From NCBI GenBank assembly GCA_002633005.1, contig NMRA01000298.1, forward strand, positions 235,887 through 299,886: a DNA stretch of 64,000 bases, in the 5' to 3' direction. Under the pieces are notes generated by a model. The model was not told the DNA's origin and made no database searches. It saw only the letters and a list, made by a program, of their open reading frames with translations. Both the position numbers and the translations under genes were made by a program. Origin of the DNA: Phoronis australis (lineage: Eukaryota; Phoronida; Phoronidae). Of the stretch, positions 23,230 to 38,200 are shown one piece after another. Position 1 is the stretch's first letter. Each line of letters opens with the position of its first letter.

Positions 23230-26200
23230 CTGAAAAAAATGTACATGTAGTTATACCATCTGCAAACCATGATGCAAATAACAGCTCGTCCCTCGTTTCC
23301 TTATGTTGATGTAAGACTTAGTCAAACATCTGCAATACTATAGATTAAAGATATCAAATGCTTACATTTTGTCAAAGTACATGTGTAGAGAATCTGAAGA
23401 ATGTTTTTTTTTTTTTTTGTTTTTTTATCAGTTCGTCAATAACTGAGTGACTTCGCCATTTATATTTAGTAAAATTGAGCACGGACGAAGATACATTAAC
23501 ACCAAAACAACAGTATAAGCGACTTAGTCAAACTGATATTTGGTGCAAACGTGCTCAATAAGATCTCTACATTACCATTCCTTTTCGTTGGTTGCAAAGT
23601 CTGAGATTTTTCCTTAAAGAAATAAAAGTTGTATTTTGATATCCCCCATGCAAAAGTGGAACACGGTAAACACATTTACTACAAGTTTCGGAGAACATTG
23701 CAATTTTGTGGAACCTACTTAACCTTCAGCCAATACCTGAAGCCCTACAGTATATAAAATATATTAAGTGACCTTTACAGGGGAATCCTGAAGAAACCTC
23801 GTCAATTGTTACTCTAAAAACCGCTATTGTAATCAAAAGACGTATATTTTGCTTAGCAACATTTTCATCTTTTAATATTGGTAAAACAAGTAACCAGCAC
23901 CAGGCTATACAGCTGTAGCAAGAAAGTGTAAGTAAATATCAGTGCTGTTTCTGGATCTTCTAAGCTTATTTTCCTCAAAAAATTGATGCTGCCAATCCCT
24001 CATTCCTTTCCTGATTACTAGACCAAAGCAAAACTCAGCAATCATGTCAATTAAGGTCATTTAAAACCTTATTTAGTGGTCTCCATTCTCACTCGTATAT
24101 AAAAAGAACAGGCTTAATTTGTGTCAAATAATAAAAGTACTGAAAGAAAAATATGAGGGCTTATAAAATATACTTTATACTATTGTGCCATTATTATTAT
24201 TACATTAAAATCTTTTAAGTCAAACTTTTATTTTAAAAAGCTACATAACCGCTAATTCGATGTTAATCAAAACCTTTTTAGATGAAAACCACACTCATTA
24301 CCTCAAAAATGCTTTTTTCGATTTATCTTTTTGTTTGGTTTCTATTTCAAATCATCTGGCAAAACTTAAAATAGTTTTGTAAAAATAACAGTTGTATTAG
24401 ACTTTGTTACATTATGCAAAAACCAGGCCTTTATATCACAAATCCATCACCTCTTTTTGAGATTGATAAATAAATATTAATTTTGGAAATTTTCAGCGGG
24501 ACATGCAAAAATCCGGTCAAATTCAATTAATTATCCTGTGAAAACTTGTTTTTTCGTCAGAATAACCTATACATGTCTTATCCAAGTTATTTATTTCAAC
24601 ATTCACTCGCAAAATCAACTGAATTTGCAGTGCGTAATTAACTTAACTATAAGTTGATTATACGTTAATTTTTTTACAGTTCCCGGTCCGATACGAGGGA
24701 TCAACCGTAGGTAAACAGTTCACTGTTGTACACAACACAAGCCGAGGGACTGATATGAAACCACTCAATGAATGAAAGAACAGAGAGTAGGCAACATACG
24801 GAGCTGCTCTCTGCCTAGTGGGAAATTCGATTTCAGTGGCAGCCCCGTAACCTTTGGCCTCGGATAAGTAGTGAACAGATGTTGAGCGGCTGCAAGGTGG
24901 TTCTGCAAAATCTGTCTTTCTATCTGTGCGGTATGTATTTCATATTTGAAGTTCCCCCAGTATGAAGATAACGTATTTTGCTAGAGAAATGTCAGACGTT
25001 GTCAGAATGGCCCATTTTTGAAATAAGGTTTGAGACATCCTTAAAGCTTACCCAGGGCCCAGAGAATTCTGCATACAGCTCAAGTCAAGGAGCATACTGA
25101 GTCACCGACTGAAAGAGCTAGCGCGAAAGTCAAAATTTACTGATCATTTATTTCGTTTTTTTGGCGTTCAACTGACATTGCGCTATGAGCTTACATGTAG
25201 CTTCCTGTCACTTGTGGTAGCTGATTGGTTGAGCGTGTAGAGCTTCATTTGTGTCATTCCTTATTCAATGAGATTCAAAGGAACCGTTTCAAACAACTTC
25301 CATGCACTTACAAGTAGAAGTATGGTGCTGGTTATCATCGACATTGTCCGTTCTGTGGAACAGTCTTTGATAGACAAGTGTGGAAATTTTTCCAGGCGAA
25401 GAACATTCGGCCCCATTAAAGGTCAGATACCAACGGGCGCAACCGGGTGTGTCGTACGTAGACTCAAGTTGCCGTAAGTCGCCGTTGTACTGAACAGATA
25501 GCAGACTTTGAGATGACTTCTTATTATAGGTGACCGACTGCGGGAAAAAGAACACATTCTTCGGTCAGTAACATTAAATTCAACATGTTCTGGAAATGTA
25601 GGCCAATACCCCCACAGCTTATAGTTGATAGGAACATCAACTTGAAACTGGCAAATGTCGATCAATTAAAAAACCCGGCAATCTGCTTTTCCAAAATACT
25701 ATGAAACGGGATCCTTCTTTTGATACATGTGCAGTATGTGAATAGATGACTTGTACTTCGTTTAGGCCAATTAATCAGACATACTGTGTGCGTTCTTTGG
25801 TGCGAGAATTTCGCGAAAACGCTAGAAGACACATTACTTCGCGAGACAACACCAAGTAGGCCAATTACAAGCAAAGGAAGTTGTCACACTAGTGTCCCTC
25901 AGCGAGATTCTGCAAACTACATGGAAGCATGCCGAGAATTCTATGATGACACTTGGCGTACCTTAATATCCAACTGATGCCTGCTGGTTTGGATACTGGT
26001 CCAGTTATGTTGTACACCAAGCAGAATTATTGAGGAGCATATTGTGGCGACATTGTTCAAAAGTTCATGTTGAAAAATTCACATTCCTTTCCCATTTTCA
26101 AACTTCAAAAGCATACTGAATTAGGTGTAATTATCACGAACTACTCAAATGTGCTATTAAATAAAAAAATTTAAAGCCCCGAAAATCAAAAGTATTCTTT

Positions 26201-29200
26201 TGTCGACCCCAGTGCAGTTTTTCTGATTGTCTAGAGAACGATAACATCAGCAACCTGAGACGACGAAATGAACAAAAACAGCATTGTGTTTTTGATCCAT
26301 GCCGGCCAAATTCGAGGTACCCAAACCAGTCCAATGGCACAATCTCAATCGTTGAGGGTGTCAACGCAGGATATCTTCCATGGGAACTCTACCGGTTCCC
26401 CTAAAAGATCCAATGAGTAAACCCAGTTTTCAGTTGGATGCAGTTCACACACCTACTCTAGTGTTCTACGCTCGAACCAATCATTTATTCATTCAAGAAG
26501 ACCATCATAACGAGACATAGATTTACGAATATGCATGTCGTACCGTGGATATCATTAGATCTATCTAACACAATGACAATGGTGAAAAGGGGGAGAAAAA
26601 GTCTGTGTTCAACACTTACAATACTTCCGATATGCCCGTTGTCTGTATTGTCGTTCAATGACCTCCACCACCATTGGTGAAAATTGTACTCTGGCAGTCG
26701 CTGGATGCTGCCGTCACGCGCCACGACTGTCATCAATCATGAACAACAGAGTAAGGGTTACATAAAGGCTACTTCATTCCATTCGGTTTAATATACTTCT
26801 GCACAGATATTAGTACCTGAGTTCCGCGAGCTGCCTGTTAATCTATTGCACTTTGAGAGGAAACTTTCCAATACGTAAGATTAGATTTTTCACGCGGGTA
26901 CGTTTGCGAGTGACTCTGAGAGTTACTGAATTCTTCAATTCAATGTGCTTATAAAGACATTCACAAGTTTGAGTCTTTAACCGTATTACGAACAACGCAA
27001 ACAGAGCGAGCGAGAGAAGAAACATTTTTATTTACTATGAGGTCATTTCTACAAAACCTATAAAGACTGCAATAGTTGTGGTGAAAGAACTACAATAAAT
27101 TAACAAAAAATTAATTCTGGAATTTATATGTTGTTAGACAAATATACCAAATAATGGAATTGGAAAGACAAAACATTGTTGCTGTGATCACTGAGAACAG
27201 AGAGGGATTTACCTGCGCTGATGTCTAGGTCATAGCGTATCTCCTCGACAATAACCCTGTTTCTCTGATTCCAGCCTGTGTAACCATCCATGCTGCCATG
27301 GGACCTGGAAATGTGTATCTCAACAGACCTCCGTCCCGCTGCGATGTTATTGCACAGACCATCAACTGAATAAAAAAGTGTTTCCGTTGTATTGAAGTTT
27401 AGAGTTATCGGTAACACGCGTAATTGATTTCCATAATACATGCGTGCACCCAGTGGGGGCTCTGAGGGCTCGAACGAGCCCCCCCCNCTACAGAGAAGCA
27501 AAAATTCCCAGAAAACAAGAAACAGTCACCAAAAAGGCACAGTTCACAGTTCTAAAGGTGGTACCCCGTTTTTTTTTGTTATTTTTTCAGTCCTGCCGCC
27601 TTTTTCGCCAGCAAAAGATCCACTTCATCAGAAATTCGAGCCCCCCTCCATATTAAAGGCCGGGTGAGCGCATGAATACTGCTGTTTCATCAACATCATT
27701 AAACAAACGTAATAGTTATCGTGTTTACCACTTGGCCAACGGACGAAGTGTAGCATTGAAGTGCAGCGGCACTGCAATCTGCCACAAATTTAAGTAGCCG
27801 TCAAACAGATTCAGTTTGAAAGAAATGCGAATGGTTGGCAGGTCTTTGGGGACACGTTTTAAATTTTTTTGAAGATTTGCTTTCCAAATCTAATGTCAGC
27901 GTCTATCGGAAATTGTGAGGGAGTAGTTTCGGGTTGAAAACGGTCAATTTTACATGTTGGCCGCCACGTGCTGAATCGCCTGAATAAAATTTAAAATAGG
28001 TAACATTGCACATTTTAGCTTGAGTTACATCAATATCATCAAGTCTCTTCATTTAATTAAATATTTAAGCAATCAAATATTTGCAATGAAAGAACGTACT
28101 ATTTACGGAGTTAGGAATCGTATTGAAATTGATTTTAGATGATACTTCAATTTGTGATTTGTTAGGTCACGTGGTCATGCATGTTTAGTGAAAATGAGCC
28201 AAAATGAATAATCGTACCTAGCAATATCTTTAATAACATATTTATGTTAAATGAATTCAAGATCGAAACACTCTATTATTTCTTTCTTCATCTTTCAAAA
28301 ATAATTAAATTATTTCTGTAGAAAGCATCTAAGCACAACCAATTGATAGCCTCTTAAACAAAGCGGAACTTTAAGAAAGGATCCATAAGGTATTTAGGAA
28401 ATCAACAAAAATTTCGTTGATGATAGCCCAAAGTTTTGCTTGTATTCTTATTTGCCATTGCTGAGATTTGATGTTCCTAGGGGTGCTCGGGACCTAAATT
28501 GTGCACTGATAAAATGCGTAAATCTGCACTTTAATGGCAATTCGCAAAGAGCGTACAACATTCATCAAGTGTACCTACTTCCGCCAGTACTGTCATGGGT
28601 GGCGTCGACAACATTTGAGTCCATGTGAGCATAAGTACCGTCTATCGTGCCAGGGCTTGAACAGTCGTGACCGTCAAACTTAACCGTGTACCGCAGGGCG
28701 CCTTGATGGTGCAAGTAGATATTGGCCAGGAACAGTACTCTTATGGCCGTGTCTGCTGCTCTTTTGTAGTAATAGAATGTCTGGAATAAATAGCTTGTCA
28801 GTGTTCCTAATGATACAGCTTTAAAATAGCCTTTCATTGACAAAGGGCCCTTATCAACGAATTCTAATGCGAGAAATGGGCTGTGCAAATGTGATACCTG
28901 CAAATGCGTACTTTACTGTAAATTTCTGCAAAGTAGAACTAGCTTAAAATTTTCTAAAGTTGGCAAATTTTGGTAACAAGAATTCAGACAACATATATCT
29001 TCCTTAATGTTTGGTATTCTATTATTTAAGCAGACACCACTAATGAGCAGGGATGCATGTTCTCTTTGCCAAATAAATACGTCTAAGTGCCTTAGTAGTT
29101 AAAAACTCACGTAAATATGACCACTGTCTTCACCCCTTGAACCAGTCCAGGTGAACTGCTTGATGTTGAATCGTGATAATTTCGGGCAGGTTCCTTGAAG

Positions 29201-32200
29201 GACAAATACGATCAACTATTTAATTTCAAAACAAGGCTCTATATCCGAAAGGGTTGACCAGCTCTGGATCTTTTGAGAAATCAACTTCTAACATTCGTGA
29301 GACCACTTTATTTTTATCTAACAAATGTTTTAAATTTAACTCGGTACAAACTGTCCTGGCGACAAAACTTTGCCAATGTTGATTGTGGAATAAAGCACTT
29401 ATGTCATAACCAGTAACTAAAGTTTCCCCTCGCAGTGTACTCCAAAATGACCCTCATTTTCACAGCTCAATCAAAAAAAGTTCAAATAAATTTCAAAATT
29501 TCTACATACATGTATATGCCTAGAATGATTGTTTAATCAAGGACATTTATAATTTTAAACGTATGAACAATAAGACCCCAAACATGTACATGTACAGTAG
29601 CACGAGTAAATTGGCGCCTGGAAATCAGATCATTTATTTAACTTGAAGAATATTTTATGTGATATAGCTCGGACTATTCCAATTTTGGTCAAGGTGAAAG
29701 AGCACAATCATGACAGACCTGCACCGCCAGAAAGGGATAATCAAAATTTTGGACACTCAGTTCTGCTCTGTCATCTTCTTTTACGGCAATACGTGTCTTA
29801 TGAGTGCTATGACAACATTGTACACTTCGGGCTCGGAACACCCCATGTTTAGTACAGTATCAGTTTGGTTGTCAACGAGGCACTCTTTCAGGCAATGTGC
29901 GCAGTAAGTCCTTGCAAGCTATTCTCTGAATCATGTTTGCACGTTGACAAAAAGAGGCGAAAACAAATTAAAGAGGATCCGCTATCGGATTTTTCACTCT
30001 TATATATGAAGCAGAGTCCTTGAAGACTAATGAATTGTTATGGAAATCGCAAATGCGCTTAACGATGCCGCTAATATAGCCAAAGTCGTCGAGATTGCGC
30101 GTGACTAAGTATTTGCCACTAAGGGCCAGTTCAGACGAATACACATGTATCTGCAAGCTGATCCGTCGTCCTCTCACCTCATTCCATAGCTCGACAAGAT
30201 TTACCCGCACACAGTATAATCGGCACTTGATACAAAATAGAAAAACAATTTGTGGAAGTCCATCAAATCAACGAATAAATGTGGTGTAGCAGTACCTAAT
30301 ATCTCACCATTTGTCCAACGAACCACTTCAGTTGTGTACCCTCGGCAAAAAACACAATTCTGGTGGTTTTATCAAAAGGAACGCTCCACTGTATTTGAAC
30401 CTCGTCCCGATATGCGAATCAAAGAAGCCAACAAAGATGGGAGCAGTTTAGCTAAGCACTACTGAATTCAAAGTTGAACTTGAGACCGATAACAGAAAGT
30501 TTCTTGATTAAATGAATTTTGATAAGAAGAAGAAATATTCCCGAAAAAGATGACACCGCTGCTTTTCCGTAAAAATGAACCCCGGAGCCCAATAATTTCG
30601 TTTTGGTCGGAAAGCAGCCAGTACCCGGTTGCATGAAACAGTCCCAAATAGGAACTCAACTAAGGTCCCCAAATCTAATCTAAGTTTGTGTACTTGTCTA
30701 AACATTGAAGAATGTCTTTTCTTATACTGTTTTAGTTTCATTACTAAGTAAATTTTTGGCTTTGATACAAAACGAGAGTGAATTCTACATGTACGTTGAA
30801 TTCTCAATATCATTGTAAATAAATATGGATGTTTTCATGAAGCACTCCTTATTTAAGGACTAAGTCTCTGTTCTTTTCAATGAATAAAGGGTTCAGATTT
30901 TAGATACATTATTAGAAAATGTCTTTAGCCAAAGAGAAGCTCATAATGAAGATAAAATGATAGAAAAACATTACATCTGGGAGTAAGGAACGACACAAAT
31001 ATGCAAAAGATTTAGGGACTTTACGCGAGTCCCTAATAGAGACTGTTTCATGCAGCCGGGCACAAGACTCTTAACGATAACCACAGGTGGGGTCACATCG
31101 AGTTACAGCATCTACATTAGAGTGAAGTTCTTGAGCGTGGAGCCGCAGAGCTTTCTCCCCTTTTCCTATCAAAAAGGAAGTACAACACCGGGCAGTAATC
31201 GAGATATATCAACTCAAAATGTCAAACATCTACTGCATAAAGTTCAAGTGGACACAACAAGACTAATGTTCTTTTTGGAATTCTAATCCAGTGTTGCATT
31301 GGGGAATAATCCACCTACCGATCCTCTAGTATGCTACAAATTACCTGTTCCTTTTGACATTTGCACACTGTTATGTGAATTTAGACTCGTCTTATGTCGA
31401 ACGGCGGATTTTGTGGTTGACATATCTGAAGTGTTTTCACGAGGTCCATATCCCCACCACGTCATGGGCGGAGAACGATACCGGACTAGGGGTCATATCA
31501 CCCCACTTATTTCAGTGCTGGGCCCCCATGGGCATGGTCTGCGCGCACCATGGGGAGCTGGAGGGCTAAAGAGCCCCCCGCACACACCTTTATTTCAGTG
31601 CTGCGCTGCCCATACACGTACTGTACATGTACATGTTCAATAGCCGGTCATAGCAATGCTGACCTTTGGGAAATTCACGTCTGTTGCGACCTACATACTT
31701 GATCTCGAACCCGCAGATGTTGCTTATCTGTTTTGCTCCTGAGTGTTAGAGGTACATGTATTTTCCGTCGGCACATCGGACTCCACGGTAACAAAACTGT
31801 CACGTTTTCAAGATGAACGGTAAGCAAACGACTAGTACTACTGTGTATATGTGAATAATGTTGTTGTCTCACCTGGGCAATTTCCCCATCGCTTGTCATT
31901 GTCGTAATTAGAAGTGATAGAACACCACGGTTGACTATGGTCGGCAGCAGTGCATTCACTATACGCGACACCTTTGTATGTGAACGGGAACTTGCATGAT
32001 GAACCGCCGCCATTCCCGCCGTATGTTGGTAGGTTAGTTTCTGCAAATGAAATGACGTAAAAAAGAACTGACCACATAGAAGTTTCTCTATCACTTGTGA
32101 CCTCCCAGTGAAATTCTTTGAAAAAAAAAGGTAATAGTTCTTAACACAAATTTAACCGTGAAATTTGGCAAATACAATGTATGTCAAATTATGAAGTATC

Positions 32201-35200
32201 CATGATAAAGAACTTAACAGTTGTGTGTAGAGATATTCAATCACTTTAACACATAGTAATTGCGACCAGGTAACAGTCACCTCTTAAGCAAAAAATTTCA
32301 AACCAATAGAAAGCCTCTTTAAAATTCCTGACTTTGTTTGAAACCGCGGGATAATTTACGGCTTTGGGTAGAAACCGCTGAGCTACACGACTCACTTCGT
32401 AAGGTCGAACACGCTCTTAGATCAATGTTGCTAAACATTTTCTGATAGCAGGACACACACACTGTTCGCGTTCGCGTGAAAGGCCCGGAGACATTCGCTA
32501 AATATAAAAATGCAAAATGCTACCAACAAGACGTCATCTTTTTGCACACTCACCGAATGACCGCCTGAGATCGTTTTCCTCAACCGTCATGGAAGCTCCC
32601 ATATTATTGCCCCATCCCGTATAGGAATCTGGTACACCATATCCAGAGCATCCACCCACGTTGAACTTGATGACTATGTCCCCAGTTTGTTGCAAATCAC
32701 AAATGCCGTCCACTGAAATGGATAGACAAAATTTCAAGCTCCGTTCTTTTGAGATTTGAAAGGTGAAAGACTGTGCTTGCTCAATAGATCACTGTTAAGC
32801 TGTCACTTTTTTTGCTAAACGCGTCCCACTCCTGGCTGTTCGTGTCAATCGATGCTATTAAGTCACAGCATATGCTTCAAGTAGTCCTTGTGTACATGTA
32901 AGTGGTTCACTTTGTCCTACGAGTCTGTAAAAGATCACATTTAATGACAAAGTCCGGCCTTATAATGACATACATGTAGTCTCACTGAGCACTTCGGTAT
33001 TCAACGAGATTCCGAATAACGCCACCTTATGCCGGCATTGCTCAAAATGAGACGGTAGCAAGTGGCGCCACTCTCTCCTTAATCTCTTAGCTATACCAAA
33101 ACATGCCACCAACATGTCATTGTAAAGTTTGTCCGCACCACTTTTCTTTGAGATTTTTCGGTAACTCTCCCCCCTCCAAGAGCAGAATAGATTCACCAGT
33201 AAATAATGAAAGTATTGGTGGTTTCCGTGGCACTGGACATTTATTTATTCTCCTAATATACACTGGTACGGTCGCTAAGTTAATAGCGATATATTAGCCG
33301 CTCAAATTCAAATGATATCATCAATATGAAAAGGACGATGTACTCTTCAAAACAGTTCTCACCTTGGCCTGGACGATAATCATCTCGCCCCGTGCCTTTG
33401 TACCACACTAATTCTATTTTGCCTGGAGAGGAACACTCTTGGTCGTTAAAAGTAAAGTACCATCGGGAGCAACATCCGCCGCAGTTGTAACTCGAGCGAA
33501 CGACACCGCGGAATCTGACCCTCAATGATGTGTAAGCATACTGCTTCTTGAAGGTCTTCGTCTGAAACATTGCCATTGTTTTTCACAATTAGCACATCAC
33601 CCGCAACACCTCGGTTATTTTCGTTACCTTAAACTCACCTCCAAGGTGAACGGTTCAAGTTATGCGATTTCAACCATACGGTAAGTTACAGTGTATTTCA
33701 CTAACAAGCTGGAGACAGTTTGGTCCCAGGGATGACCTTTGCACATGCGCAGATAACGTTCACCTTGGGAAATTTCAGGTTCCCTTGCGTTCCGAATGTT
33801 CATTTACATGTACAAAAGGGCGTTATTTATGGATTTTCAATATGTCCTTAAGTTTCATTATCCTGCTCATTGTTTTACTTGTCTTTTCTGTTTAGAAAAA
33901 AAAAACTTCTTGTGGCATAAATACAGTAACTATCTCCGTATCAAAGCTATTTATTCAGAGCCACAGACAACTATAACGTGAAAACTAATCAATTCAAACA
34001 ACTCCGTTAACATCGAAAGCTTGTTCGTGTTTGCTATGACAATTTTCTTTTTCATGGTTTGTATTTATGCTTATCAGCGGATGGATGGGAGTTATAAAAT
34101 AATGTTGGACGATTTGTCCCTTGAAATGTTTTCAGAGTTGAGAAACACTCGCGAAGGAGATGCGGCGAGACACATTAGCTGGGACAACGAAAGCAGTGCA
34201 TTTTATCCAGTAATTCCACAATTCAAACTTACCGAACAACCACTCTTTACATTTCCATTTTACCGCGCTACGCTCAATAGAACAAGAGCATAAGCCTACT
34301 TTCGAAACACCCTGGTGCTGTACGTCAGAATGAATTTTATAAACATGCGTTCTGATAAAATTGGCAGGCTAGGTTAGGATTAAAGTGTGAAGTTTTAGGA
34401 TTGGTCGCGAAATGGTATTGCAAACCACACTGACTTGTATGTTATGGACCCAGAGAGACGGAGAACGCAGCTGAATACGAAGTGCGGAAGGAATTGTACA
34501 TATTTTGTCTTTTGTCTGAACTTACATGTACAAGGAATTGTCCTACCAAACATTGAACTGGATAGTATACAAAATAAGCATTATCGGTGCAGTAATTCAT
34601 TCGATTGTAGATCGAAGCATTCATTTTCGTGACTCAAACCAGGAAAATGAAACCTAACCTTGATTTCCATAAGGGCTTAGGTCTGTGTGTCTATCGAAAA
34701 TTTTGCAACAAAAGGGTAGCCAGAGCGTCCCTTTATATTGTGCAACAAACCCTGAAACCGCAAGGAGTTTCTTTTAATCATTTTAAAGAAAAAACACAAT
34801 TCACTCGATACTCAAATCTACAGCACCTTGCTTTGTATTCTCCAACGTGTGCTCCGTCCCGGTTTCCATAAAATACCTGAGGGTATATGATTATGTTCTT
34901 GACGATAAACCAACAAAATTTTCAGGAAACGCGGCGTACGCACACATGAACGTAGCACCGAAATCATGAATACAGCTTCTGGCAATGACCTGTAAAGTAC
35001 GTTCACTGACGCTTGAACACAGTCTCGCAATCACAAAACACGGTTTAGACACCCAAACAGAATGTCTCCTGGACTCCTGTTATTAAGAATCATGTACACG
35101 GTTCCGCGAAGAGCCCATACATGTAAGTCTTGATTGCAGTTGCCAAAACTGTGATTGCGTCCAAGGAGCCGCGCTTTTAGAGTACGTAATCGTGGTGCTC

Positions 35201-38200
35201 TTCAAAGTCTGTGTGATGGGTTTTCAGGTCAGTGAGCCGTCATAATAAGAGCTGACACGTTCATGTACATATATGTCCATAGGCGCTTGCATCGTGTTGT
35301 TTCGGTAGCCTGAGCATACATGTATTCGTAAAATTCTCTCTCAAGACGACTTTTCCCGAATTACAGGGTCAACACAAAAAAATCATGGATGTCAATGCGT
35401 ATTTCGATTTCAACTAAACACAAATGGTCGTCTCCCTGGTAAACCAACACTTGTGCATTATGTTCCTTAGTCCCCATCAGATTACCTCATATATAACCGG
35501 AAATGGTATTTTCAAACCAAAAAGTGAGACGTGATTTTGTAATTTTGGGCATCTCTAAGAAATTATGCCAAGCTACAACCTCTACTTTTTATTTCTCTAA
35601 TATATCGTCCCTTTGCCAAACATATTTTCTGCGTCAATTTACACTACGTTTAAGGTATCGCCATCTGATGACTCGCCGAAAGACCTCAAACTATCGATGA
35701 GTTGTATGTTAAAAGTAAATTTCATTTCCATCAGTCGTTCGAATAACGGGATGGGTAAAGAACCCGTGCTATTTTTGAACCCTGAATCTTCGTCAACAGT
35801 AAATCTCAAATAATTCCAGAACCGCAAGTTGAAGCAAAAAAAAACCTTTTCCAGTAATTTGATAACTCTAAATGAGGTCTACTAACGCACAAAATTCCAA
35901 AAAGATTTGTTGAAAGAAGTCAAGACGACACGAGCAGTCACATAAAAATTGCAGGCATCAAAAAATCTCTATTAACTTAAAAAACAGGACTTTGAGAGAT
36001 ACATGGATGACACGACGATTCAAAGATGGCATCCAAACGCCACAATCGGTACTAATCCCGCCCCCTAAATAATGTAACCAATTAACAAAGGCGCTCTGAT
36101 GGAGAGAACCTTGACGAGACGACTGAAGAAGGGAGTGGGATGAAAAAGACAAAGACTGAAATTATTTTACGTAATATTCACATTGGAACTGTGCTCATGT
36201 TGCCATCTAAAAACGCTGACATACTCCCGCGACTGTTTAAACGTGCCAGATTCTAAATGGAGCATAGGGAAAATAGGGATTTTCTAAACGTACCGTATTG
36301 TTTCAGACAGTTTACTTACCATGAGGTTTCCGTTGTCGGTTCCGCTTGCGAAGTTCGTGTAATAATAGTGTCGGATATTGGCAACCGGTACTTCGTCACA
36401 TTCTTTAAAGGGAGCTGTATTTGAAAAGAAAACTGTTAGTGGAATGATGCCATTCGTTGAGATGCCACGACTTGGTTTAGACAATTTGACGATCTAAGAT
36501 ATTACTAAGAGACATTCTAACTGGTTTCTAATAAAAAAGTCATCCCACTGCTATTATATAAAAGCGTGATTTCTTAGTCTGACCGAAGAGTTACTCCCTC
36601 TGTCTGTATCTTACCCACACAGACACCTGCGTTGTTGGTGCAGTCTTTCATGCAGGCGTGGTCTCCATCCGCGCAGTTGGTGTTGCTACATTCGGTGCTG
36701 GAATCCGCCTTGTTATTGGTGTTTCCCTGAGAACAAAGAATTTTTGACGCTACAATGTACATGTATGTGAATGTAATCAAACCACTTTAAATCAAACTTG
36801 AATTAGACTTCTTACCCTCTCTCGACACACAGTATGCAGCTTTAGAGGCTGGGGGATGTTCTCCCACAGACTTCCTCAAAATTCGTCAGCAAACCTATAC
36901 CTAAGCGGATTTTCCATCAAAAATGTGGTTTCCACTCCACAACAACCCTGCTAAAACAGTGTCTTAACCGACATTGTGTTTACGTTTCCGCAACACTTAA
37001 GGACAAAATGAAGACATGGACAAAGCCCATGGGACGATGAAAAAACGTTTTCACATATGCAAATTGCAATTAATTAGTGGCATATATAGCTAAGAGCCCA
37101 CTGTAGGTTGATAAGTTTCAGGAATGGTAACGCTCAAATATCTAAAAAAGAAGTACCAAAAAATTAAAACACACCTAGTATAAGCACGGTTTACACTAAC
37201 AAACGCTTCGTTTGCAAACACCACTCGTGCCAGCAACAAAAAATGCCAAACCCGACAAGCTGGTTTGCTAATTTGAAAACTACAGATTTTGGTAAGAAAC
37301 CAATGAACAAACAGCTAAAAATCGTGTGACATCACGTATAAAAACGGAAGTCTCCATGAGAGACTAGTTTTTAGATGCGAAACAGATCCTTATTCGAGAA
37401 TACGAGAAACATCAAAATCTGCACAACTCTCTTCACCTAAAGCAAGCATGTTGCAGATTATGTCATAGTTCGTTTTTCAACATACATGTGGCAATATCTG
37501 AATTTTTAATCAATAAAAATAATTGTCAAAAACACAACAATTGGTAAACTTTAATAACTTCTTCTTTATCTCTTTATTTACAATCTCTAAAGTTCCTAAT
37601 AAAATATTACTATTATTCTCGTTATATTTATCGGCACTCTTACACGTAATTCGGATGTTTAGTGACAGCGTGTCATGGCCGTAGATGGCGCAATTTGGAC
37701 CCGGAAATAAGTATAGACATGCTCTCACACAGGGTTCAAAATGTCATGATGACCTCAAAATGGGAGGCTATATATTCCTATATCGTTCTCATTATCGCCG
37801 TCGTCAAAATCATTAAATTGTAAATAATCATACTTGTGACTTATTCCTATTAATTTTACACTTAGCACCTAAGCTATATATAATAGTGATATGTAATTCC
37901 CACAGGGCAGATACATGTAAGCCAAAGCTATTCACTGGTTTACTCTTAAATCAGTTTGTAGTTTTTCCCAACCAGGTAATGAACTGATGTTTATTAAGTT
38001 AAAACAATCAATCTAAACCAGCAAAGTATTACAAACTTTAGGTAGCAAGCCAAAGTCCGTTTGATGCTGTTTGGCAAAGTTTACGAATGGTTGCAACTTA
38101 CATGTATATAGCAATAAGACCAGAGAACACAATGTGATGAGTTTTCGAGTGTCAAGTGATTGCGTCATTTTTTATGTTAGAAGATACATTCTCTAAAGGG

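Noticed and set aside
31675-32094. 139-codon minus-strand frame over the FN2 exon
   Set aside because: It is the wrong frame of gene A exon 6; the FN2 domain reads in the neighbouring frame.
34021-34293. 90-codon plus-strand frame with a hydrophobic start
   Set aside because: It lies inside gene A intron 3, resembles no known domain and has no counterpart in gene B.
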